A DNA stretch of 64,000 nucleotides, from NCBI GenBank assembly GCA_973895155.1, contig OZ316894.1:10416001-10480000 (forward strand), in the 5' to 3' direction. Below, piece after piece: positions 11,284-21,287 of this stretch. The translations under genes were made by a program, and so were the position numbers. How positions within the stretch are numbered: the first letter of the stretch is position 1; each line of letters begins with the position of its first letter. The stretch comes from Marsupella aquatica. Taxonomy: Eukaryota; Marchantiophyta. The notes beneath the pieces were generated by a model. It saw only the letters and a program-made list of their open reading frames with translations, searched no databases and was not told the origin of the DNA.

Positions 11284-12735
11284 CAATTAAGGTGGGCCAG
11301 TCGTCAGTTGGAAGGAGGACGTGGCGGAAGGAGAAGGGCTTGGGCCAGGAGGGCGCGGCCATTGTAGGATGTGGATAGGGCAAGTAGCGCCCTGTCGGCT
11401 TGAATAGTTTGATTAATGTTAGAGGTCCGGATCCATCGGGTTTCTGGCTTAGGCAGATTAGTCTTGTTTTTGGTTAATATAGGATTATCACGGTGGCAGG
11501 TCAGGATTGTTGGGGTAGGCTTTCCACGCTTCTTTCAGTCACGCTGCAAGGATAAAAGGGGGGGGTTTCTTAGTCAAGGCTTTAGTGTAAATCTGTATTG
11601 TTGTGAGCACAGGAAGCTCTCGGCTAAATCTAGACCGTAGGATATCAGTAAACCACCAGTTCCCTTGGATTTCTGAGCAATTGTTTGAATTGAGTTGGCC
11701 TCATTGCCTAGTTTGCAGATTCTTGCCATCCAAGAAGTTGAGTGTTATGATATATGTTGCTTGCATCGATTTAAGTCAGATAGGGTGAACTGTTGAGCAA
11801 AATACAATCGCATTGTCTTGATTGGAGACTGCCCAATCAAACTCTGAGAGAAAAGTGAGGATTGAGAGTGTTAGTCGGTGAAGTGTGGGTTGAGTCAGTC
11901 TAAGAAAGACCTTCAGCCGGCTTAAGAAATTAAGCCATAGAGGTACATTCCGGGGGTGGAATACAAATATACCTGAAGAAGTTAAAGAGGAATTAGGTAT
12001 CTCAGTTGTGCACAATTCACAAGCCCAGTGAAAGAATCGGTCCGGTAAGTGTGGATCAAAGGAGAGTATCGCGTTTCCAAGCCGAATAGGTGCCATATGG
12101 CAAGAGGACGGACATAAATAAGTGGTTTATGATCGGTTGAGGATAGTTCTTGGGGTTAGAGGTCTTGGGAAACGCGCCACAACCAACATTGATCAAATCC
12201 AAACAATGCATAAGATTTTCCTTGCCAGAGGGATGGCAAAAACCAAGGAGACCAGAGAAGCGTGTGCCTTGGAGGTGTGTCTCGACGAGTTTTTTCCGGG
12301 GAACGCCACAAGTCTGAAGAAACATGAACCTCTCTTCCAAATTGCCTTTAGGTCGGGTAAGGTCTGGGAACTCCAAGACCAGATCTTTGATATGTGAAAC
12401 ATGTTGGACATCAAAGGGCACAATAAGCAGAAGTCATCAATCAAGAAACTCAAGAAAGTAATAGCTTTTTTACTGCCAGCTACATATGTTACGTATTATC
12501 TAGAGTTAGAGGTTACTACATTTAGCATTTATCAGCAATTATCCTTCGTAGTACTGGTAATATTCAGTTCTAGTATTATAGAAGGTAGGTAGAGAGACAC
12601 TTGATAGATAGTTGTAATAGGCTTATGATAAGCCAAGTTTTCAGGATTTGTAAGCATCTTGTGATATAATATAAGGCCATTGCCATGCCTGGATATATTG
12701 ACCACCATATTTTGTGACATGCGTTGATATCTCAT
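11284..12735. other. Non-coding repeat flank with short ORFs
   Basis: It contains a run GGATAAAAGGGGGGG near 11550 and the ACAAATATACC box shared with 10.2 kb. Short frames occur at 12122-12397 (+, 91 codons) and 12056-12421 (-, 121 codons). These overlap on opposite strands and have no recognisable motif, so neither is called. It probably includes the 3' flank of the ORF C element. Confidence 0.3.
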
Positions 12736-12756
12736 TTGTCAATTTTTGTAGGAGTG

Positions 12757-13042
12757 AGTCATTTAAGTCACTAGTTGTCTTTGGCAAGTTGTTTTTTAAA
12801 CTCACTTAGTCATTACAATGACTTTTAAGAAAACACCTACTATATGTGTCATATTCAATCATTCAAATGCTTATACAATGACTCACTCAATCATTTCCTT
12901 AGTTATTGATCTATCTCAATTTCAGTCATTAAAAATGACTCAACTACTTAAGTCATACCTAATAAGACTCTAAGTCACAAGAATGACACAAGTCATGATA
13001 GAAGAGTCATACAAAATCAAAGAGTATCATTTTTAGAGTCAT
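12757..13042. repeat. Cluster of AGTCA/TGACT motifs
   Basis: Within about 290 bp there are at least 12 copies of AGTCA or its complement TGACT, mostly as AGTCAT or ATGACT, in both orientations and with irregular spacing. Random expectation for both orientations is below one. Several are TGACTC, the half-site core of bZIP and WRKY-type (TGAC) binding. No coding frame overlaps. It could be a decayed short tandem repeat or a regulatory cluster. Confidence 0.5.
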
Positions 13043-13235
13043 AATCTGAGGGGATTTCTTCCAGTCAAGCAGGTGCTTCAATTTGTCCTGATACACTCTT
13101 TCCATCTTTTGATGACAAATTGGTGTTTGTTCGATCACAATCGAGAAGTCCCATTATCCTTCTATATCAAAATAGAAAGGGAAAAGAGTAGGATCAATTG
13201 GATATAAGTCACTTGAATATGATTATCGATGTTAA

Positions 13236-13877
13236 GGCCTCATTCACAATTGGAGGACCCAAAAGGAACGTCACACTCAGAAGTGACCATAGTTTATTAT
13301 GCTTTAGGACATCATTTGTAAGGTGTAATGAGATGATATGCAAAATTTGATGTACTATACTTAATAAACATCCTGTAGGTTGGTAACATTAATTAAACTA
13401 TCTAGCATTTGAGACTTTGAAGCTTTCCTTAATATATGTCATTCAAAGATCGATAAAAGGACTTGTCACGCAACGAGTCACATCATTTCAGGACTCGAAA
13501 GGACTCTAAAACTTGCATTTTAGACAATGAAATTTTACCAAGGCATGCATACTAATAGAATAATCTTATATTTTAAAACTCAAATATTGACACACACTAA
13601 ACCTTTATGTACAGGACAAAAATAATCAGTAATTTTGGCTTATTTAGGGCCATCAATAATAGGATCCCTTAAAAAAGTTAAAAACTTGATTTATCTACAT
13701 GGTGAGGTAGGTTACACCATGTAAAATAGTCTTGTGAAAAAATTAGACTTAAATGTCTTGAGATAAAATCATGATGAAGCTTTTTCCATGTTATGAAAGT
13801 CATTTTTCACTAAAAAAAACATGATTTTGAGTCCTGAAAGTGGTTCCTATGAGGTACACCCAATTATGAATGAGGCC
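13236..13877. mobile_element. TIR element copy A (642 bp MITE-like)
   Basis: The left end GGCCTCATTCACAATTGG is mirrored by CCAATTATGAATGAGGCC at the right end. TTAA flanks both sides (13232-13235 and 13878-13881), a 4 bp target duplication (or 3 bp if the element ends in T). There is no coding capacity. A second copy with the same ends and closely similar interior lies at 16357-17002. Superfamily is uncertain: the GGCC ends recall PIF/Harbinger, but the duplications TTAA and TATG do not fit TWA well. Confidence 0.85.
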
Positions 13878-13881
13878 TTAA

Positions 13882-14236
13882 ATGTGGAAAAGTGGACCGA
13901 ATGTAGGAACAGAAGTACCATTGGATGCTGCACAATCAATTTTGAACAATGACTCGTACAAAACACATAAAAGATCTAGCTTATAGGAGTGGTGAATTAG
14001 GATCGATAACTCCAGTTTGGTCTGCACCTTATTGGGTAGAAGTTCTACAGGAAATTCTAATTAGATTTATAGATATTTGCGGGAGATTAGAAAATTTTGT
14101 TCACACTGTCAATGGTCCTTGGGCTTCTTTGCGCTGAAATGTTTTTATAATCGTCGTATATGAATTATTATGGTACGATAATATTATATGAAATAACAAT
14201 TTCTATTGAAAGAAATATCTGTGCCTATAATATCGT
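13882..14236. other. AT-rich flank between TIR copy A and the large copia
   Basis: A 62-codon ORF at 13949-14137 (+) has no recognisable domain. Other short protein-like frames continue across TIR copy A, so the host here may itself be an old element. Target site GGCCT of the copia lies at 14237-14241. Confidence 0.3.
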
Positions 14237-14241
14237 GGCCT

Positions 14242-14590
14242 TGTTAGGATTTACTCTTAGGTCTAGAGTTACGAATGTACCATAGTTAAGGCTAACCTTA
14301 GCCGTAGACTTGGTTAGGTTAGTCATGTTGTGCACACTCTATAACCAAACGATGTTTGCTTGGAGAGTGGGAACTCACTCAGGCTCATTGTTACGGAGCT
14401 AGTTGAGAGATAGAGAGAGCTTGCACTGTGGATGCTTGGTATGGCCGGTCGGCCTAGAGTGCAGTAAAGCTCATGTGTGTTCCCGTGGACGTAGCCTCAT
14501 GTGGAGGTGAACCACATATCTCTCTATGTCGACTCTTGTACGTTGGATGGTTCATGGGCTTGTCGTTGCGATTGTTGTCTATGCTCAACA
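14242..14590 (+). repeat. 5' LTR of copia 1
   Basis: 349 bp, beginning TGTTAGGATTTACTC and ending ATGCTCAACA. It carries TCCCGTGGACGTAGCC (14481-14496) followed by GGTGAACCACAT, a motif pair common in plant copia LTRs and shared with copia 2. The pair to it is at 24392-24736. Confidence 0.95.
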
Positions 14591-14592
14591 AT

Positions 14593-14604
14593 TGGTATCA
14601 GAGC
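14593..14604 (+). other. Primer-binding site of copia 1
   Basis: TGGTATCAGAGC lies two bases after the 5' LTR. It is complementary to the 3' end of initiator tRNA-Met, the usual primer of plant copia elements. Confidence 0.9.
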
Positions 14605-16282
14605 ATGCCTGGGAGGTCACGAGGTTTTTTTCGTGACGGTTTTCCAGCGTTCATTGTTGGTGTTGCATTTTGGGTTTTGTTGCATGAAACTCAAATGTGT
14701 GTGGTTGAGCGGATAGGTTAGTGAAAGGGCTTTCTAACGATGGTTAGAACTCGCTAATCGGTATCCGTGGTGCGGAGGAATTGAAGTTTGCATCGTTCAG
14801 GGTTTATTTGTGTTCGACGGTATTTTGGGGGAGAGACCAGAGATTGTTTTTTAACGACGTGAGCTGTGCGGTGCGGGAGGCATCGCATGTTATAGTTCAA
14901 GTTGAAGGTTGAAGTGAGCTGGTCGTTTTGGTACCTGGTTTGCTGGCGTTTGTGGAGCGAGTGCGTCGTGACGAGTGAAAGTTGAGTTCTGGTTTTTTGA
15001 CAAGCTATGGTGCTTGTTTTTTCCTTAACCAAATTACTCGTCGTGACGCTTGACTTGGAGAAAGAAACGCGAAGTGCTGAGGCTCAACGGAGAGATCATG
15101 GTGAGGCGATCATTTTGAGTCCGGGATTGGCTCTTGACGCGGAGAGAGTAAGACACGGCAGAGGTTTTTTCTCCTCTGGTGGAGCTGCAGACGTGCCCGT
15201 GCAATTTGGCAACATTTTCATGTCGGCGGTCATCACTTTTCTCATTGGAAACCAAAGCAGAGGTAGTTGAGGTTTGTAACACGGCCTTTGTGTCATTTTT
15301 TGGCACATTTTAAGGTTAGTTTAGGGCATTTTTTTGCCCCCATACGGCCTGTATACCTTCAAATCCCGACAAACCTACTTCGCCATACGCCCCGGCCTCC
15401 CACACCCCTTTAAGCGCAAAAATGTGATTTTTCTGGTGAAAATACGGCCCAAAATGCCCTTATACGGCCCGAATATGCAAAAATATGTGCGTTTTGACCC
15501 CTTTAAACCCTGTTTTTTTTCATTTTTTTGTAGTTTATACGTGATTCTGGTCGCAAATACGTGTGCGTGGCTGCAAATACGTGCACCTTTTCCAGGGGCT
15601 TTAAGACCCCTTTAAAGTGCTTTTTCTGAAGTTTTTCTCTCCTCCTCATTGGTTGTGCCGCATCCCAGGCCCTGTGACCCTCCATTTTAATCGCTTAGAC
15701 AAGGGGAACGGCCCCTGTGAGACCTGTTGGACTGTGCGGGAATATTCTCAAAAAACAAAGAGCTGTTTTCTGGCCGTTCGACAAAGATTCTGTCCGCCGA
15801 ACGGTAACTTTTTTGGTTTTTTTTTGCGAGGTCGTAGCCATTGAAGTTGGCAACGCGGCGCACCAATCACATCACAATTTCGATGACAGGTTGTACTTGG
15901 TATTTTGGTTATTCCCTGAGGTGGTCAAAACGGATGAGTTTCCCAAGGTTTTATCCACCTCGACCAAAATTTGAATAACTTTTCCGTCAATTTTGATTTT
16001 GATTTTGATTTTCAGTATTGGACTCCTAGCTTCGTGGGCTACGCGGCAGTGTTGAGTTTCGAGTTTTTTGAGAAGTTGTAAAAAATGACATTTTTTGTGA
16101 TTTTCTCATATGAGTGATTCGGAGGAGTTTTTCGAAGAGGTGGAACTTGAAGCACAAGGATCATCGTGGCGGTTTGAGAGGAGCAGGAGGAAGAGCACGT
16201 GACACCGGTACCATCACCGGTGCGGCGTGTGGTGGAGGAAGCAGTACTACTACCGGAGCTCACGATAGTGCCAAAGAAGAAG
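14605..16282 (+). other. Long untranslated leader of copia 1
   Basis: 1.7 kb between the primer-binding site and the gag start. It has overlapping short frames on both strands and repeated C-rich motifs such as TACGGCC (15340-15480), but nothing that resembles a retroviral protein. It may contain packaging signals or an extra ORF that is now lost. Confidence 0.5.
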
Positions 16283-16356
16283 ATGGGGACTTTCAAGCTT
16301 GGGGGACCCAAGTATGAAGTGACAAAGTATGATGGGCGCTCTGACTACTTGCTATG

Positions 16357-17002
16357 GGCCTCATTCACAATTGGAGGACCCAAAAGGGACGTCACACTCA
16401 AAAGTGACCATAGTTTATTATGCTTTAGGATATCATTTTTAGGGTGTAATGAGATGATATAGAAAATTTGATGTACTATACTTAATAAACATCCTATAGG
16501 TTGGTAACATTCATTCAACTATCTAGCATTTGAGACTTTGAAGCTTAATTTCCTTATATGTCCTTCAAAGATTGATAAAAGGACTTGTCACGCAACGGGT
16601 CACATCATTTCAGGACTCAAAAGGACTCTAAAAAATGCATTTTAGACAATGCAATTTTACCAAAGCATGCATACTAATAGCATAATCTTATATTTCAAAA
16701 CTTAAATAGTGACACACACTAAACCTTTATGTACAGGACAAAAATAATCAGTAATTTTGGCTTATTTAGGGCCATCAATAACATGATCCCTTAAAATAGT
16801 TGAAAACTTGATGTATCTACATGGTGAGGTAGGTTACACCATGTAAAATAGTCTTGTACGTGAAAAAATTAGACTTAAATGTCTTGAGATAAAATCATGA
16901 TGAACCTTTTTCCATGTTACGAAAGTCATTTTTCACTAAAAAAGCATGTTTTTAAGTCGTGAAAGTGGTTCCTGCGAGGTACCCCCAATTGTGAATGAGG
17001 CC
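16357..17002. mobile_element. TIR element copy B (646 bp), inserted in copia gag
   Basis: Same ends as copy A (GGCCTCATTCACAATTGG and CCAATTGTGAATGAGGCC) and closely similar throughout. TATG is duplicated at 16353-16356 and 17003-17006. Removing the element and one TATG joins ...LLW to EKQVKG..., the expected Gag sequence, which fixes the borders. Confidence 0.9.
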
Positions 17003-17117
17003 TATGGGAGAAGCAGGTGAAGGGAGTGCTCTATGCGTCAGGGATAGGCCAACTGCTGAGCCCTCGTGAAGACGATATTAATGAGAAACAATGGGACCGC
17101 ATGCAGGAGCAAGGAGT

Positions 17118-17413
17118 CTCGGGGGTCTCACTACATGGGGACCTCCCCATCACTTGCGACGTTTTTAGGCCTCAGACCCCCTAAAATGTAAGAAAAAATT
17201 ATTATTTTTTAACCTCTATAAAGTTGGAATATTCTTGGAATATTCCAAAAATTGGATTAAAAAGGCCCTAATGTTCTTATAAGTCTCAAAATTAAATTTA
17301 AAAGACCCTATTGTTCTTCTACAAAAATTCTTAAGTCTTCCCTTACAACCAATAAAATGACCCTATCTTTTATCGCACGTGATATGCCATTTTTGTGGAA
17401 GTGAAACCCCCAA
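17118..17413. mobile_element. 296 bp non-autonomous element in copia gag
   Basis: The second interruption of gag has ends TCGGGGGTCTCACT and AGTGAAACCCCCAA, imperfect inverted repeats of about 14 bp. It is flanked by GCAAGGAGT (17109-17117) and GCAGGGAGT (17414-17422), a 9 bp target duplication with one mismatch, as in Mutator-like elements. The AT-rich interior includes GGAATATTCTTGGAATATTCC. A relative of the left and central parts lies near 52.8 kb. Confidence 0.65.
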
Positions 17414-18109
17414 GCAGGGAGTGAGGTGTGTTACACTCTATCTCATGCCTCCCATCATCAAGCAGTTGGGTGCACATAAGGATTGCATGTCCTTGTTTGC
17501 GAAATTGCAGAGCAAGTATCACCACAAGGAGTTGTCAAATCGGCTCTACACTTCCTACAAACTAATGAGTTTCAGGATGAAGGAATCAAGTACAAAGTTG
17601 CAAGACCATGTGGATGCTTTCAACGACATGGTCGTTGACTTGGAAAACCTTGGGGAAACTTTGAATTATGAGACAAAGGCTCTGCAGCTTCTCAGTTCAT
17701 TGCCTCCATCTTACCAGTCCCTATCACGGGTGTTGTTGCATCGTGATAGGGATACCATTTCACACTGTAATGACGTGGTAAGTTCTTTGCTTAGTGATGA
17801 TCTTCAGTAGAAGATGCACATCATGTCACAGCCTTCATCATCTGGTGTTGCCCTCAATGTTAATCATGGGAGGAGTATGCAGCGACCAATTGGAGACCGT
17901 AGAACCCATGGAGTTTAGATCTAAATCCATATCTAAGTCCAGGGGTAAATCCCCTCAGAGGAGGCAGGTGACATGTTGGAAGTGCGACCAAGTTGGACAC
18001 TTCAAACAAGACTGTAAGGGAAAGGCAACGGAATCTTCATCGACAAATGTGGCTAGGGCTGATGGAGAAGCTGATTTACTCAATGATGAGTATGTTTTAT
18101 GAAGCCAGG

Positions 18110-18437
18110 GGTATGTCCTATGCACGTCATCTAGGAGAACAGATGATGTGTGGATTCTTGATTGTGCTTGCTCTTTTCATATGTGTTACATTTGTGAGTT
18201 TTCCAGTTCTTACTCTGTTTCAAACGGTTCAGTTCTGAAGGGAAATAATCACTCCTGTCAAATTGATTGAATTGAGTCTATGAAGATTCAAATGTTTGAT
18301 GGTGCTGTGCGCATAGTGTCCGGAGTCAGGTATGTACCTGACATGCGTAAGAATCTGATTTCACTTGATGTGTTGGATTCAAATGGTCATCAATGGAGCG
18401 TTATTGATGATGAATTTCAAATCAGGTCGGGAGAGAC
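18110..18437 (+). pseudogene. Copia 1 protease remnant
   Basis: Frames with stops encode WILDCACSFHMC and later RYVPDMRKNLISLDVLD, which match the copia aspartic protease region. The catalytic D is present, but the usual D-S/T-G reads D-C-A here. The segment stops at the insertion point 18437, before the GETV stretch that resumes at 21288. Confidence 0.75.
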
Positions 18438-20000
18438 TGTAGAGTACTAGGGTTTAGAGTAAGAGTAACTATTCTTCTCTTTAAAAGCCTAGATTCGTTC
18501 CCGTTAAGAGTTTGTGAGACCTAAAAGATTGTGTTACGATACTTTGAGTACTTTTGAGTAATAAACTCAGGTTACAAGCCTTATTAACATGCTCAGGTTT
18601 ATGGAAGGAATTCTATGATACTTCCATGAAAGGTATGAAGTTTGTATCGTCCATAGTGCAATCAAAAGGGGATAAAAAGTGTTAAACAAAACCAAAAGCC
18701 AGCGGCGTGAAAACTGATAGAAAGTGAGTTAATAGAAATACACCCTATCACTACATAGTAACTTATGGCTAGCGGTAGTACACTAAGAATCATCGGTGTA
18801 AAAACTCATGTAAAATTGATGCCTACATATCCTCTTCAAACCAGCCATCTTAGAAATTTATAAAAGATTAGCATAAGATAGCCCGTATTGATTTTCTGAC
18901 CTATGTCAAAGCAAGGTGGTACTAATCACTCCGAACCAACTTATTCTTTTATTCAATCCATCAGATTGCTCTTTTGGATCTATGCAATTTATGGAATTCT
19001 AGTGGTGAATTTGTATCAGCTCCTCATAATATAAGAGCTCTATGGTCAACACGAATCAATAGGCTTTTGCATGATCTCATGCATGCGTTTCCAGTCAGCC
19101 TACGGGTCAACCAAGCATTACTAGTCACATCAAACAGCTTCTTCCAGTAAAGGATAATCGCACACTAATGTTGAATCACAAATCATAGATTACCAAAATT
19201 ACTAGTGTATACTTCTCATTGCTTAATTACTTCAAAGAGAAGGAGACTTAAGGTTGAAAGATAATTTCATGAAAATCATATTAAGCCTAAGTCTAAGGTT
19301 CAAGAAGGAAACTCTCTCTCTTATATAGAAGAGAGATCCCTTGAGAAAACACTTATGAAAAGACATGCCTTTTCATAATACAAAAGGTAAATAAATCTTA
19401 TCAAACTAGACTATCTTATACTAGGTAAAGGTAAGAGTATCATATCTTCCTGTCATACAAAATTATTCAAAACTACAGTAGATATGAGTGATAAAAGCCT
19501 GATTCCGGTTCAACCGGCTAGTAGCTAAAGTGGTTTCCAGCTTAAACGTTTATTAGTTTAGTTGCGGCTTCAGTTCTTTCAGAAATCTCAAGAACGACAT
19601 TCAGGGGAGGAACTTGGCTTTGAAGAGGCTCCAGGACATAAGCTATACCTGAGGCGGTTGTCATTATGTTTCCAGGGAGGATCGGCTTTGAAGTAAACTG
19701 ATTCATCAAAGAGGTCAAGTGAGAAGTCCGAGGGGTAGAACCTGGCAAAGTTCCTGTGGAAGAAGTGAAATCAGGAGCAGAAGTATCAAAGGTAATGGGA
19801 GGTTCAGATCGTGGAGATGGTGAGCTGTACTCTCTTGGTTCTTCATCATCGATCTTTGAACCATACTTGTTGTAGAGTCTTTATCTGCTCTAAAATCTCC
19901 TTCATGGTAGCCAAATAATCTTCAAGCTTATCTCCATAGTCCTGAGAGATCTTATGACAGTGGCAAGGCAAGTAGGGTTGGGTACTTTTACAAAGTACTC

Positions 20001-20501
20001 TCAAAAGAGTTCTGTCTGAACCAAATCTCTACCTCTAGTGTTCAGGAAAGGGTCTAAACGATCCACCAAATCTTCCAGACTCTCAATAGATTCTTCCTCC
20101 TTTTTACTCCTCTGTCTTCTCTCCTTCAGCTGGTCTTCACAATCTTTGAGTCTATCAGACTTCTCCTTGAGGTCCTTTTCCATTCTCTCCACCTTCTCCT
20201 TGTTGCCGGCTGATTCAATCACTTGCTCGAAATGGGATATCATCTCTGAAACTGGCACACCTGCCATTCGGGCCATCTTGGACAGATTCTTCTCCATGAT
20301 TCCCATCTTCACTTGCACTGCTTCTATCTCCCGTTGGATCAACAACAAATGGCTCTGAGAAGACTCTGAAAGCGAACCGGAAGTGGGAGTGGAAGTGCTG
20401 GCCGGTTGAACGGGATTTCCTCCTAAAGTAAGCTTTCGGCGCTTTGCCGGTTCAACAATTTGTATCACTGGCTCCTCCTCATCCTCCTCAGAGTCCTCCA
20501 A
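20001..20501 (-). CDS. Coiled-coil ORF in the insertion, unrecognised
   Basis: 166 codons on the minus strand. The N-terminus is acidic (EDSEEDEEEPVIQIVEP). A Ser/Thr/Pro-rich stretch follows, then a long heptad region from about residue 55 to 150, rich in Glu, Lys, Arg and Gln. Minus-strand coding-like sequence with a start at about 20749 (MEKSGRLERRKSG) precedes it but is broken by stops, so this is probably the C-terminal part of a longer Gag-like or structural protein of the inserted element. No catalytic motif is visible. Confidence 0.4.
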   Translation of the reverse strand: MEDSEEDEEEPVIQIVEPAKRRKLTLGGNPVQPASTSTPTSGSLSESSQSHLLLIQREIEAVQVKMGIMEKNLSKMARMAGVPVSEMISHFEQVIESAGNKEKVERMEKDLKEKSDRLKDCEDQLKERRQRSKKEEESIESLEDLVDRLDPFLNTRGRDLVQTELF

Positions 20502-20897
20502 CTTAATGGACTCCAGATCAGGCTTCGTTCAGCCTTGAGAGTTGTGGAAAGAGAGAGACCGGTTCAACCTCTTTTGATCTCCGAGGTGGTTGCGGAGCGT
20601 TTCAGAACTTATGGTTTTACGGTTCAGCCGTTCGCCGCAGCACCATCCTCTGCCAGAAAGTACCGGGTCTGAATGATGTCGAAGCCAGCCTTATCAGTCG
20701 GGGAGGTTGAACCGGATTTCCTCCTCTCGAGCCGTCCACTCTTTTCCATAGCAACTTCCAAAAGTATTTGTTAGTACCTTTAAGCACTCATAATGGACTA
20801 AATGGGTTTAAGGTATGGAAGGTTGTGCTTTAAGGGGCAAAAATTTTAAAATTTCCCTTCATTTCTCCTCTTACCAAATAACCACCATCTCATAGAG

Positions 20898-21286
20898 GGT
20901 CAAGTGCAAGCTAGAGGGGTACTGAAAGGATCTCCATTTTCTCCACCAAAAGGACATAGGTCCTTGGTAAAAGCAATCACTAGAGGACAAAAAGACCAAA
21001 ATGTTACATGGAATGGCCAGGATTGTTTTGGTGAGATTGAAAGGTTAGATCATGCATGCCGGATGTTTGGAAGTGTGTCCAAATGTTTTGGAATTCTAGA
21101 AGTGTGCCCGATCTTTTTGGAAGTGTGCACAACATTGTTGGCAGTGCCCCCAATTATTTGGAAGTGTGCCCAACCTTTTTGGGAGTGTGCTCAACTAAAT
21201 CTTAATGACATTTCTAGTCCTTCCCCTCTCCTTTTTGAGCTAGTCCTTGGGGACTCCTTTGGTACCCCTCTAGCTTGCACTTGACC
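20898..21286. mobile_element. 389 bp unit with about 25 bp inverted ends
   Basis: The left end GGTCAAGTGCAAGCTAGAGG continues GGTAC; the right end is its reverse complement up to 21286. AGAG flanks both ends. The interior has repeated GGAAGTGTGCCCAA-like phrases (21064-21195). It sits one base from the right border of the 2.85 kb insertion, so it may be the terminal structure of that insertion rather than a separate MITE. Confidence 0.6.
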
Positions 21287-21287
21287 A

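Larger units (their letters stand above)
16283..18102 (+). pseudogene. Copia 1 gag, interrupted twice
   Basis: ATG at 16283 opens a typical copia Gag start (TKYDGRSDYLLW). The frame is cut by TIR copy B at 16357-17002, resumes (WEKQVKGVLYASGI), is cut again by the element at 17118-17413, and resumes with LMPPIIKQLGAHKDCMSLF. The core continues to a TAG at 17808-17810. After a frame change, the zinc knuckle C-x2-C-x4-H-x4-C (CWKCDQVGHFKQDC) lies at 17974-18015. A TGA ends it at 18100-18102. Gag forms the particle and binds RNA; this copy is dead. Confidence 0.85.
18438..21287. mobile_element. 2.85 kb insertion in copia pol, type unclear
   Basis: GAGAC is present at 18433-18437 and 21288-21292. 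Removing the insert and one GAGAC gives a continuous copia frame (RSGETVILKG), so this is a 5 bp target duplication. The insert begins TGTAGAG and ends GACCA (TG...CA), as LTR elements do, but I see no direct repeat of the two ends. Inside are a minus-strand coiled-coil ORF (20001-20501), a minus-strand TATATAAG at about 19319-19328, and a 389 bp inverted-repeat unit at the right end. It may be a minus-strand LTR-type element that lost one LTR pattern, or a composite. Confidence 0.6.

Noticed and set aside
12056-12421. 121-codon minus and 91-codon plus ORFs overlapping each other
   Set aside because: Opposite-strand overlap with no motif on either strand; neither can be preferred.
15007-15308. 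Frames of 87-93 codons on both strands in the copia 1 leader
   Set aside because: They overlap on opposite strands, have no domain and lie between the primer-binding site and gag, where untranslated leader is expected.
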